A stretch of DNA of 33,583 nucleotides from Thermococcus sp. (GTDB lineage: Archaea; Methanobacteriota_B; Thermococci; Thermococcales; Thermococcaceae): NCBI RefSeq assembly GCF_027008145.1, contig NZ_JALTCZ010000066.1, positions 1-33,583 on the forward strand. The letters are read 5' to 3'. A program made the translations under genes and the position numbers. Positions 20,097 through 29,147 of the stretch are shown here, piece after piece. The notes under the pieces are model-generated. The model was not told the DNA's origin, searched no databases, and saw only the letters and a program-made list of their open reading frames with translations. Positions within the stretch are counted from its first letter, which is position 1. Each line of letters begins with the position of its first letter.

Positions 20097-22187
20097 ATGG
20101 GACGTTTTGAACCGATAAAGGGAACGGTTGATTCTATAAATTCGTATCTTTCCGAGGAGTACGAAGAGGAAAGGATCGGGTTCGCAGTTGAGGAAATGAA
20201 ACTTTCAGACAACGGAGACTACGTGGCCGTTCTGGTGAGGGATGACTATGACTCCCGCTTTTTGCATGTTTTTGAAACCTCCGGCAAACCCTTAGTGGGG
20301 TGGGAAAAAGGAGTTCCAATCTCCTGCCAGTCCGAGGTTATAGTCTTTCCCGGAAGGGAGCATGTGGGGGTATTTTCGAAGTGCGGAGGGGGGGAGATCG
20401 CGCTGTACCCCCTTTCGGAAAATCCCCGAGAGAACGTTAAGAGGATAACTTTCTCAAAACCGCCCATATACGTGTTTCTGACGGTCAACGACAGGGTGGT
20501 TATCTTTGGGGACATGAAGCTCGATTTTACGGCTCCGGCAGAGGTAGAGGTCGTGTTCATTCCCAGGCTCCCCGGTGGCTACGCCTTCTTCCACAGCATA
20601 TACGACACTCCCGATGAGGTGTACATCCTTCATACGTTTAAGGAACCCGGGGGTAAAAAGCTGTTTTTGCGTGTTGGGAAGGTTCCATATCCCCTCTACC
20701 CATACTATTCACCTCTGGAGTTCTGGGATGGTGTTGAGGTGCTTTTTGGTAGTCCCTCTCCTCAGCCCATAAAGGGAACGATTGGTGATGTCGTCGTCAG
20801 GGAGAGGCACTATGCACTGCTGGGGGCGAAAATGGGCAAGGAGATATACCTGATAATCAATAGGGGCCTCTACGTACTCCCCCTGCCCGGTGAACTTGTC
20901 TTCGCCCGCTTCACGGACAGAGGTCTTTTTGTCGTTCTTGGCCAGTTCAGGGGGTATCTCTACGGAGGCTTTGTTCCCTATGATCGCCTCGGTTCAAAGA
21001 ACCCCCTGCTCATTGATGAACTTGAGGACAGAACCCTTTTTGGTCGATATAACCCCGAGTTTCTGGATCCCAAGTTCGCCGGCATTTCCAGGAGCGGAGA
21101 CGTGCTGTATCTCGGCAGAACCTCAGGGAAAACCAGCTCAAGCGGGGACTTCTACTACTACCTCCTAAAGGACAACCCCTACCTCTACCACCACAGGGCT
21201 GGAGAAGAGGCTGCGGAGGAGGGTGAGGAGGAGAATGAGTCCCTGAGTGAGGTTCTTGAGACTTTTAAGGGCCTTATACTTTACGGTCCTCCTGGAACGG
21301 GCAAAACGATGACCGCTATGGAGCTAGGCAGAAGGGCGGATCGCTTTGAGGTAGTCACTTTTCATCAGTCCTACAGCTACGAGGACTTTATAGAGGGTTT
21401 CAGGCCAGTGGAGAAAAATGGGAGACTGGTTTACTTGGTGAACGATGGTGTTCTCAAGAGAATGACAATTGAGGCAATCTATCGCGGGCTAGGGGGCTCA
21501 ATATCGGAAAACTACGTGGAGATGAAAAAGAAAGTACTGGAGTTCCTTGAAAAGAGAAGAAGGAGAGAAAAAGTTGAATTCAGCCCGCATGGGAGGTATA
21601 TCCTCATCATCGACGAGATAAACAGAGGAAACATCTCCCGGATCCTCGGTGAGGCAATAACGCTCTTGGATCCAGACAAAAGACTTGGGGGAGACATGGA
21701 GACGGTGATTACCCTCCCGTACTCAGGCGAACCTTTCGCACTCCCCCCGAACCTGTACATTATCGGAACCATGAACTCAACCGACAGGAGCATAGCCTTC
21801 CTTGACATGGCCCTCAGGAGGCGCTTCGCCTTCGTTGAACTCCTCCCCCAGCCGGAGTTGCTGGGGGGCGTGGAGGTAGGAGGTGTGAACCTCCAGCATT
21901 TGCTCGTTAGGATAAACGAGGCCGTTGAGGAGGAGAGAGGCAAGGACTACACCATAGGTCATGGCTATCTCATGGAGGTTTCTCTGGCAGAAGACAAGGT
22001 CAAGGCCTTAAAGAGGGCCTTTTACTATAAGATACTTCCGTTGCTTCAGGAGTACTTTTACGGCAACTGGGAAGCACTGAGGAGGGCCCTTCCAGGCTTT
22101 AGCTTCATAGATGAAAAGGGCAGAATAGCCGAGATGAGCGATGAAGAGTTCATAGAAACCCTCAGGCGACTGGTGAGCGAGAAATGA
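20097..22187 (+). CDS. mcrB: McrB-family AAA+ GTPase subunit with an atypical N-terminal region
   Basis: Walker A LILYGPPGTGKTMTAMELGRR; FHQSYSYEDFIEGFRP; Walker B YILIIDEINRGNISRILGEAITLLD; McrB signature IGTMNSTDRSIAFLDMALRRRFAFVEL. The start is probably ATG 20097; the ORF track uses TTG 20091. Confidence 0.93.
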   Translation: MGRFEPIKGTVDSINSYLSEEYEEERIGFAVEEMKLSDNGDYVAVLVRDDYDSRFLHVFETSGKPLVGWEKGVPISCQSEVIVFPGREHVGVFSKCGGGEIALYPLSENPRENVKRITFSKPPIYVFLTVNDRVVIFGDMKLDFTAPAEVEVVFIPRLPGGYAFFHSIYDTPDEVYILHTFKEPGGKKLFLRVGKVPYPLYPYYSPLEFWDGVEVLFGSPSPQPIKGTIGDVVVRERHYALLGAKMGKEIYLIINRGLYVLPLPGELVFARFTDRGLFVVLGQFRGYLYGGFVPYDRLGSKNPLLIDELEDRTLFGRYNPEFLDPKFAGISRSGDVLYLGRTSGKTSSSGDFYYYLLKDNPYLYHHRAGEEAAEEGEEENESLSEVLETFKGLILYGPPGTGKTMTAMELGRRADRFEVVTFHQSYSYEDFIEGFRPVEKNGRLVYLVNDGVLKRMTIEAIYRGLGGSISENYVEMKKKVLEFLEKRRRREKVEFSPHGRYILIIDEINRGNISRILGEAITLLDPDKRLGGDMETVITLPYSGEPFALPPNLYIIGTMNSTDRSIAFLDMALRRRFAFVELLPQPELLGGVEVGGVNLQHLLVRINEAVEEERGKDYTIGHGYLMEVSLAEDKVKALKRAFYYKILPLLQEYFYGNWEALRRALPGFSFIDEKGRIAEMSDEEFIETLRRLVSEK

Positions 22188-23590
22188 GAGAGGCTGTTGT
22201 AAGGCTGCATGAATTCGAAAGGATTCCCCTGAGCAGACTAAGGGAAATGAGGGTCAACCTATCTCACTCCGAGCTCTCCCACTTTGTTGAGGTTGTCAAC
22301 GCCATTCATGGGAGGAGACACAGAGTCTTTAGCATAGAGTACTCACCCAGAAGGCGCGAGCACTATTTGAGAGCCCATGGGAGCATCGGCTTTGCCTATT
22401 ATGTTAGAAGGAATGAGAGGATAACCTTCCAGGTCCTTCCCAAGCCTTTCAGAGCAGATCCCGACGATAGGAGGTCAATCCAGTTCTTCTTACATCTTCT
22501 AAATCTCGCGAAGGGCATGAGACTGGAGCGCGGGCATCTCAACGCTATAGGGGATGAATACAGCAAGAGCGGGAACATAGACGAGCTCTTCAAGAGTATG
22601 TACGTTCTTCTCCTTGCCAAGGCTCTGGGTGAGGGGCTTTACCTGGAGTATGGGGAGATAGAAGAGAGCTCCAGGGTTATCCGAGGTAGGATTCTGGTGA
22701 GCAGGATGGCTAGAAGGCCTCCTTGGGAGACTGAGCTGCCCGTGAGGTATTCCTTAATGCTCGAAAACAACCCCCTCAACAGGATCTTAAAAGGGGCCCT
22801 ATCCGTTGTTGTGAGCACCGCAAAATGGAAGCCAACCAAAAGGCTCGGTGGAGTACTGATTGGTGCCTTCCAAGGGGTTGACTTCCCCTATCCCGGGGAT
22901 GGTGCTAGGGTAAATTTCAACCATCTTAATGAGAGGTTTAGGACGGTGTTCAACCTTGCGGAGACAATACTGTCAGCCTTTACAGGTCTTGGAACTGGAG
23001 ACAGAATATTCCCGGGCATTTTCATCAGCATGGATGAGCTCTTTGAGGCACTAATCTATCAAACCATACGAAGTGCCCTCGGGAGAGATGCCGAGGTCAG
23101 GTTTGAGGAAAGCCTGCCTCACATAATAAGGAACGCTAGGGACTACGAGATTAAGAAAAGAGCAGTCTTCATGATGGGAAACCCCCTACCGGACATAACT
23201 ATTAGAACCGGGAAAGGTGCGTGCGTTGTTGAAGTGAAGTACCGCGACCTCTACGTCCGGGTTAACAATGAAGGCAGGAGGGTTAGAAAGCTCGTAAGGA
23301 ACAGCTCTGAGCTTTATCAAGCCTACGCTTACGCCAAGCTTTTTGGTGGGGGAGTTCTTCTGATTTACCCCCGACTGGAGGGCAGGTACAACTACTGGCT
23401 CCCAGACTTTTTTGCACCCGGAGAGGGCGACGTGCTGAGGTTCTTTGACGGAACCAAACTGGGAATTTTTGGTTATGAAATCTCTAGGATTGGTGATGGA
23501 GTTAGTATAGATGGTAGCGGAGTCTACCTTGATGATGAACTTAGAGAGAGGCTAAGAGGGTTCCTTCTAAACTTCTGCGGTGAGCTTTAA
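22184..23590 (+). CDS. mcrC: McrC-family nuclease subunit
   Basis: ATGA overlap with mcr[16 protein letters not shown]...[26 protein letters not shown] fits a PD-(D/E)XK core (D...EVK). Confidence 0.88.
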   Translation: MREAVVRLHEFERIPLSRLREMRVNLSHSELSHFVEVVNAIHGRRHRVFSIEYSPRRREHYLRAHGSIGFAYYVRRNERITFQVLPKPFRADPDDRRSIQFFLHLLNLAKGMRLERGHLNAIGDEYSKSGNIDELFKSMYVLLLAKALGEGLYLEYGEIEESSRVIRGRILVSRMARRPPWETELPVRYSLMLENNPLNRILKGALSVVVSTAKWKPTKRLGGVLIGAFQGVDFPYPGDGARVNFNHLNERFRTVFNLAETILSAFTGLGTGDRIFPGIFISMDELFEALIYQTIRSALGRDAEVRFEESLPHIIRNARDYEIKKRAVFMMGNPLPDITIRTGKGACVVEVKYRDLYVRVNNEGRRVRKLVRNSSELYQAYAYAKLFGGGVLLIYPRLEGRYNYWLPDFFAPGEGDVLRFFDGTKLGIFGYEISRIGDGVSIDGSGVYLDDELRERLRGFLLNFCGEL

Positions 23591-23624
23591 AAGGAGGTTC
23601 CACTATGACCTTCGGGTGAGAGAA

Positions 23625-24425
23625 ATGATAGAGACACAGGAAGAGAGGCCAGCCATACGGGAACCCCTGAGAAAGGTAGGGATAACAAACCTCAGAAGTG
23701 TGGCTAAGATAAACTGGAAGGGGAGAGTTTACACCTTTCTCCCTGTCTTCGAGGTCACCATAGACCTCCCGGCGGAGAAGAAGGGCATCCACATGAGCCG
23801 CCTCGTGGAGAGCATAACCGAGGCGATGAGCGAGGCCGTTGAGGAGGAGGTAAAGGAGGCCCACACGTCGCTGGAAGAACTCGGCAGGTGCATAATTAAG
23901 AGACTTGAGGGGAAGCACCCTCACAAGAGAGCCGAGGTCTGGATAAGGACGCACCTCATAATCCCGCGGGAAACTCCCGCGAGCAAGAGGCTTTCCTACG
24001 AGCCCTACGACGTCGAGGTCGGGGTAATAAAGAACGAAGACGGCTCCTTCGAGAAGGTTCTCCGCGTTAAGGTCATAGGCAACACAGTCTGTCCCCACGC
24101 AATGGCCAACAACAGCGGAAAAACCCACATCCAGCGCGCGATAGGGGAACTTGAGGTGAAAGCGCCCTTTGATAGGGGGATAACCCTTGAGGAAATGGTG
24201 AACGTAGTTGAAAGCTCCTTCAGCAGTCCTACCTATACCCTCCTCAAAACTCCCGATGAGAACGCCGTCGTTCAGAAGATTTTCGAAAACCCCAAGTTCG
24301 TTGAGGACGTGGCTAGGGAAATATTTTCCAAGGCCAAGGAGCGCTTTAGCGGTAAGGTTCACGTGAGGGTCATAAGCCAGGAAAGCATCCACAAGCACGA
24401 TGTCATAGCCGAGACGTGGAGCTGA
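23625..24425 (+). CDS. mptA: GTP cyclohydrolase MptA
   Basis: [64 protein letters not shown]...[23 protein letters not shown]...[14 protein letters not shown]; FolE2/MptA motifs. Confidence 0.94.
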   Translation: MIETQEERPAIREPLRKVGITNLRSVAKINWKGRVYTFLPVFEVTIDLPAEKKGIHMSRLVESITEAMSEAVEEEVKEAHTSLEELGRCIIKRLEGKHPHKRAEVWIRTHLIIPRETPASKRLSYEPYDVEVGVIKNEDGSFEKVLRVKVIGNTVCPHAMANNSGKTHIQRAIGELEVKAPFDRGITLEEMVNVVESSFSSPTYTLLKTPDENAVVQKIFENPKFVEDVAREIFSKAKERFSGKVHVRVISQESIHKHDVIAETWS

Positions 24426-24800
24426 ACTCTTCAGAGTGAGAGAGATTTGATTAAGGACAGGATTTCAAAGCTCGCCTTCTTTCCGCTCGCGAGGCTTGAC
24501 GTCCGCTCAGGGGATACGATGCCGTTTAGCGTCTCCGCGTTGGACAGTACAGGGTAATGGAGTTGAAGGTTCGAAATTCGATGCTATGTTCTCATTTTTG
24601 GCCGTCGAAATTTTCAGGGAGATTAAAAATTCTGTTGAATAACTTCAGCAACCTTAGCGTATCCCAGTCACTAACGTGAAGTACTTCGCTTCATTACTTG
24701 CGTTATATCCATCCCATCTCTCTAATGGTCGATTTTTTTGGAATTTGTACCTTAATCTCAAAGTAAAAGTTAAATACCACCAACCAAAGTATTACTAATT

Positions 24801-24851
24801 GCCCGGTCGGGCGTATTAATGCCCCTCGGGCAGGAGGGTCGGAATCCTGCC
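24801..24851. ncRNA. candidate structured RNA (two adjacent hairpins)
   Basis: GCCCGGTCGGGC-gtattaat-GCCCCTCGGGC (24801-24831), then GGCAGGA-gggtcggaa-TCCTGCC (24829-24851); no plausible ORF; upstream AAGTTAAATACC and downstream TTTTTT. Confidence 0.35.
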
Positions 24852-24902
24852 AACGGTTGAGTTTTGGGCGGTTAGGTTTATTAGCTTTTTTCCTACTTCC
24901 CA

Positions 24903-25988
24903 ATGGCGATTGACATGAAGCTCGTCCACGACCCGATACACGGCGGAATCGAGCTCGACGAATTCGCGGTAAAGCTGGTTGATACTCCCGAGTTCCAGAA
25001 GCTCAGGAGGATTACCCAGCTCGGCTTAGCTTTCCTCGTTTACCCCTCCGCGAGGCACACGCGCTTCGAGCACTCCCTTGGAACTTACCACTTGGCCAGG
25101 CTCGTCTCTACGAGAAACCCCGAAATCGAGGAGGGGGTTGTCTACGCGGCCCTACTCCACGACCTCGGCCACTACCCATTCTCCCACACCCTTGAAGCAC
25201 TCTACCCAAAGCATGAGGAAAACACTCGCTGGCTCATAAAGCACGGTGGGATAGGTGACATCCTTGAGGAGAACTTTTCCCTCCGAGAGTTTGAAGGTCT
25301 CCTGAAAAACCCGCTCGTCAGCGGTGATATAGACGCGGACAGGATGGACTACCTCGTGCGCGACGCCTACTACACCGGCGTCGCCTACGGGATAGTCGAT
25401 CTTGAAAGGCTCGTGAGGAACCTCTGCTGGGATGGGAAGAGGCTGATACTCCTTGAGAAGGGCATCATGGCCGGTCAGAACCTCCTCCTGGCGAGGAGCA
25501 TGATGTACCCAACGGTTTACCAGCACCACACTGCAAGGATAGCCGGGACGATGCTTGTGAAGGCCGTTGAGCTTGAGGGAATACCCCTTGAGGAGATTAG
25601 GTTTATGGACGAGGTTGACCTCGTTGCGGGGCTGAGGATGAGTGAGAAACCGGAGGTCAGGGAGCTTATCAAAGCCATTGATGAGAGGAAGCTCTATAAG
25701 CATGTCTTTTTGAGCGGTGAGGACCCCGGGGAGGAAGCCATTGAAGAGCTCAGGCTTGAGCTTGAGGCCGAGTTCGGGCACCTTGTCCTTGTTGACTATC
25801 CCCCCAAGCCGAAGTTCGAGGAGAGGAACGCCTTCGTTCTCGTTGAGGGTGAGGTGAAGAGGCTCAGCGACGTTTCTCCTCTCGTGCGGGCACTGGCCAA
25901 TGTCGGGGAGAGCTACTGGCGCTGGGGGGTTTACGCGAGGGAAGATGTGAAGGAAGAAGTCCAGGATGCCTTAGAAAAGCTTTTGTAG
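24903..25988 (+). CDS. HD-domain phosphohydrolase (SAMHD1/dGTPase-like superfamily)
   Basis: HDPIHGGIELDEFAVKLVDTPEFQKLRRITQLGLAFLVYPSARHTRFEHSLGTYHLARLV...LLHDLGHYPFSHTLE; GDIDADRMDYLVRDAYYTGVAYG. Confidence 0.9.
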   Translation: MAIDMKLVHDPIHGGIELDEFAVKLVDTPEFQKLRRITQLGLAFLVYPSARHTRFEHSLGTYHLARLVSTRNPEIEEGVVYAALLHDLGHYPFSHTLEALYPKHEENTRWLIKHGGIGDILEENFSLREFEGLLKNPLVSGDIDADRMDYLVRDAYYTGVAYGIVDLERLVRNLCWDGKRLILLEKGIMAGQNLLLARSMMYPTVYQHHTARIAGTMLVKAVELEGIPLEEIRFMDEVDLVAGLRMSEKPEVRELIKAIDERKLYKHVFLSGEDPGEEAIEELRLELEAEFGHLVLVDYPPKPKFEERNAFVLVEGEVKRLSDVSPLVRALANVGESYWRWGVYAREDVKEEVQDALEKLL

Positions 25989-26017
25989 GTTTCACACCGA
26001 GTTGGTACGTGATGGGT

Positions 26018-26224
26018 ATGAGCTAGGTCGTTGTCACCAAGGACGAGATAATCATGTATGAGAAGCTTAAGCTCATCTCGGAGATTGTCTCTATACGCGA
26101 GAGAATAGCGGAGTTTGAGCGAAAGTACGGCATGCCACCTGAGGAGTTTGAGAAGAAGCTGAGAGAAAGCGAGGAGAGCTTTCCAGAAAAAGCTGAGGGA
26201 GATCTAGAATGCCCAGAGAGTTAG
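26018..26224 (+). pseudogene. decayed or truncated short antitoxin-like gene of a TumE-type TA pair
   Basis: ATG AGC TAG GTC GTT GTC ACC ... reads M S * VVVTKDEIIMYEKLKLISEIVSIRERIAEFERKYGMPPEEFEKKLRESEESFPEKAEGDLECPES*; in-frame TAG at codon 3, then open to 26224. Confidence 0.55.
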
Positions 26225-26515
26225 AGTTGCTTGAAGAGAGCGAAGTAGTTGGGTTCTATGAGGCACTCAACTACAAGGAAGGATCTGACTTCTATTTCCT
26301 GTAAAATATAAGGCGAGATTGGTTGATGGGAGCGTTCTGTACGTGCGGGAGTTTGTGTTCTGTGAGGGATATAACTACTCCTTCCAATGGCAGAAAGGGG
26401 AGAAGCTAATTATTCGCTGGGACAATGTGTCCCACCACCCTACCACAGTATATTGATGATGACAAAAATGTGCATCCCTCAAACGAGGTAACTTTGGGGA
26501 TTCACTCTCCACGAC
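26209..26515 (+). pseudogene. decayed TumE/DUF6516-like toxin gene
   Basis: MPRELELLEESEVVGFYEALNYKEGSDFYFL* then, in another frame, VKYKARLVDGSVLYVREFVFCEGYNYSFQWQKGEKLIIRWDNVSHHP, then DDDKNVHPSNEVTLGI. The order of VDGS.LYVRE, YSFQWQ, LIIRWDN, HHP and the VHPSNEVTL tail matches the family. Confidence 0.7.
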
Positions 26516-26585
26516 ATCTCGCCTTATCCAAAACCTTTAAGTAGTATTACGTGCCCCCCACCGGCTCGAAGTCCCACTGGGAAAA

Positions 26586-26595
26586 GCTTTATAAC
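26586..26595 (+). promoter_or_regulatory. TATA box of EF-2
   Basis: GAAAAGCTTTATAACC about 55 nt upstream of ATG 26645; purine-rich BRE-like GAAAAG before it. Confidence 0.6.
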
Positions 26596-26644
26596 CGGGC
26601 CTTTTAAGTTAAGCCGACAAGCTCATCCAAGGATGGTGATGTAG

Positions 26645-28843
26645 ATGGGAAGAAGGGAAGAGATGATTGCGAAGATTAAGGAGTTGATGACCCAGCCTGA
26701 GAGGATCAGAAACATGGGAATCGCTGCTCACATTGACCACGGTAAAACGACGCTGAGCGACAACCTTCTGGCTGGAGCCGGTATGATAAGCGAGGAACTC
26801 GCCGGAAAACAGCTCGTCCTCGACTTCGACGAGCAGGAGCAGGCGAGGGGAATTACAATCAATGCCGCTAATGTCTCAATGGTTCACGAGTACGAGGGCA
26901 AGGAATACCTCATCAATCTGATCGACACGCCGGGCCACGTTGACTTCGGCGGTGACGTTACAAGGGCTATGCGTGCAATAGATGGTGCGATTATCGTTGT
27001 CGACGCCGTTGAGGGTGTTATGCCCCAGACCGAGACCGTTCTCAGGCAGGCCCTTCGTGAATACGTCAAGCCCGTTCTCTTCATCAACAAAGTCGACCGT
27101 CTTATAAAGGAGCTCAAGCTCGGCCCGAATGAGATACTCCAGAGGTTTGCGAAGATAATCACCGACGTCAACAGGCTCATAAAGCGCTATGCCCCCGACG
27201 ACTTCAAGAAGAAGTGGCTCGTCAACGTCAACGATGGGAGCGTCGCCTTTGGCTCAGCCTATTACAACTGGGCCCTTAGCGTGCCCTTCATGAAGAAGAC
27301 CGGCGTCACCTTCAAGGACATCGTCGAGCTCACCAACGCCGGTGATCTAAAGACCCTCAGGAAGAAGGCTCCGCTCCACGTTGTGGTTCTCGATATGGTC
27401 GTCAAGCACCTCCCGAACCCGGTTGAGGCTCAGAAGTACAGGATTCCTCACCTCTGGAGGGGCGAGGTCGAGAGTGACGTCGGCCAGGCTATGCTCCGCT
27501 GTGACCCGAAGGGCAAGATGGTCATGGTTGTTACCAAGATAATCATAGACAAGCACGCCGGAGAGGTAGCCACCGGCCGTGTCTGGAGCGGAACGGTAAA
27601 GAGCGGAATGGAGGTCTACCTCATCAACAGCAAGAGGAAGGCCAGGGTTCAGCAGGTCGGCATATACATGGGGCCAGAGAGAATAAACATGGAGGCCGTT
27701 CCAGCCGGAAACATCGTCGCGGTAACAGGTCTCCGCGATGCCATGGCCGGTGAGACAGTCGCTCAGGAGTTGATAGAGCCCTTCGAGGCCCTCCACTACG
27801 TGAGCGAGCCGGTTGTTACCGTCGCCATTGAGGCGAAAAACGTCAAGGATCTTCCGAGGCTCATCGAGGCTTTGAGGCAGCTCGCTAAGGAAGATCCGAC
27901 GCTCCACGTCAAGATTGACGAGGAGACCGGCCAGCATCTCCTTAGCGGCATGGGTGAGCTCCACCTTGAGGTCAAGCTCGTCAAGCTCAAGGAAGACTGG
28001 AAGATAGATGTCGACGTCAGCCCGCCGATAGTAGTCTACCGCGAGAGCATCAGCAGGCCAAGCCCGATAGTGGAAGGAAAGTCCCCGAACAAGCACAACA
28101 GGTTCTACATAACCGTTGAGCCGATGCCGGACGAAATATATCAGGCCATCCGCGAGGGCGAGATACCCGAGGGAAGGCCCAAGAACCCGAAGGAGGTCGC
28201 CAAGAAGCTGGCAGAGCTTGGAATGGACTACGAGATGGCCAAGGGCATCGTTGACGTTTACAACGGCAACATGTTCTTCGACAACACCAAGGGTATCCAG
28301 TACCTCAACGAGGTCATGGATCTGCTCGTCGACGGCTTCCACATGGCGATGGACGAGGGACCGCTCGCTAAAGAGCCGGTGATGAAAGTCATCGTCAGGC
28401 TTCACGATGCAAAGATCCACGAGGACAACGTCCACCGCGGTCCAGCCCAGATTTATCCAGCGATCAGGACTGCAATCCACTGCGCCATGATGAGGGCCGG
28501 CCCGGTTCTCTACGAGCCCTACCAGCAGGTCATCATCAACGTGCCCTACGAGTACATGGGTGCGGTCAGCAGGGAGATCAACCAGAGGCGCGGTCAGCTA
28601 ATAGACATGCGCCAGGAGGGTGAGGTCATGATAATCATCGCGGAGGCCCCGGTCGCGGAGATGTTCGGGTTTGCCGGAGCCATCCGTGGAGCGACCAGCG
28701 GAAGGGCCCTCTGGAGTACAGAGCATGCAGGCTTCAAGCGCGTTCCGAACGAGCTGGCAGTCAACATCATCAGGCAGATACGCCAGAGGAAAGGCTTCAA
28801 CCCGAACCCGCCGACCGAGAAGGATGTCTGCCCACAGCAGTGA
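26645..28843 (+). CDS. fusA: translation elongation factor EF-2
   Basis: [72 protein letters not shown]...[15 protein letters not shown]. Confidence 0.98.
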   Translation: MGRREEMIAKIKELMTQPERIRNMGIAAHIDHGKTTLSDNLLAGAGMISEELAGKQLVLDFDEQEQARGITINAANVSMVHEYEGKEYLINLIDTPGHVDFGGDVTRAMRAIDGAIIVVDAVEGVMPQTETVLRQALREYVKPVLFINKVDRLIKELKLGPNEILQRFAKIITDVNRLIKRYAPDDFKKKWLVNVNDGSVAFGSAYYNWALSVPFMKKTGVTFKDIVELTNAGDLKTLRKKAPLHVVVLDMVVKHLPNPVEAQKYRIPHLWRGEVESDVGQAMLRCDPKGKMVMVVTKIIIDKHAGEVATGRVWSGTVKSGMEVYLINSKRKARVQQVGIYMGPERINMEAVPAGNIVAVTGLRDAMAGETVAQELIEPFEALHYVSEPVVTVAIEAKNVKDLPRLIEALRQLAKEDPTLHVKIDEETGQHLLSGMGELHLEVKLVKLKEDWKIDVDVSPPIVVYRESISRPSPIVEGKSPNKHNRFYITVEPMPDEIYQAIREGEIPEGRPKNPKEVAKKLAELGMDYEMAKGIVDVYNGNMFFDNTKGIQYLNEVMDLLVDGFHMAMDEGPLAKEPVMKVIVRLHDAKIHEDNVHRGPAQIYPAIRTAIHCAMMRAGPVLYEPYQQVIINVPYEYMGAVSREINQRRGQLIDMRQEGEVMIIIAEAPVAEMFGFAGAIRGATSGRALWSTEHAGFKRVPNELAVNIIRQIRQRKGFNPNPPTEKDVCPQQ

Positions 28844-29040
28844 GGGCTTTGGCCCTATTCTACACTTTTCTGAGCTCCTTTGGGTTTGGAATCCTCCAGC
28901 AGTGTAGATTGCTTTGGAGGTAGCCATTGGAGGATCTGGGAGGTATGGAAGGAAGAAGGGCCGGGGTTTACATTTTTCTGTTCAAACCACCGTAGTTAAC
29001 TTTTTAAACCCGCTTCTCAACTTAGCTCGGGACTCATGAG

Positions 29041-29078
29041 GCCTCCCCGTCAACGGCGGGTTTCCCGCCCGAGGGGGC
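29041..29078. other. GC-rich extended hairpin upstream of EF-1alpha
   Basis: GCCTCCCCG-tcaac-GGCGGG-ttt-CCCGCC-CGAGGGGGC: inner 6-bp perfect stem, outer stem of about 6+2 bp. It lies between TATA-like elements at about 29000-29008 and 29091-29100. Confidence 0.5.
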
Positions 29079-29090
29079 TGAGGTTCGAAA

Positions 29091-29100
29091 GATTTAAAAA
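29091..29100 (+). promoter_or_regulatory. TATA box proximal to EF-1alpha
   Basis: CGAAAGATTTAAAAAGCC about 50 nt upstream of ATG 29148. Confidence 0.55.
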
Positions 29101-29147
29101 GCCGTCCTAGTCAATCGGACTAGACCAAAATTTGGAGGTGTTTGAAG

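Noticed and set aside
23527-23560. C/D box sRNA starting at TGATGA
   Set aside because: Box-C-like TGATGA falls inside mcrC and no D box (CTGA) follows at the right distance; other TGATGA sites in the window also fail.
23541-24398. 285-aa minus-strand ORF
   Set aside because: Antisense to mptA; shadow ORF.
24801-24851. tRNA-fragment / att-site interpretation of GGGTCGGAATCCTGCC
   Set aside because: It faintly resembles a T-arm, but the loop is 9 nt, lacks TTC, and no acceptor, D or anticodon arm can be built.
27347-28480. 377-aa minus-strand ORF
   Set aside because: Fully antisense to the unmistakable EF-2 gene; a codon-bias mirror ORF with no recognisable domain.
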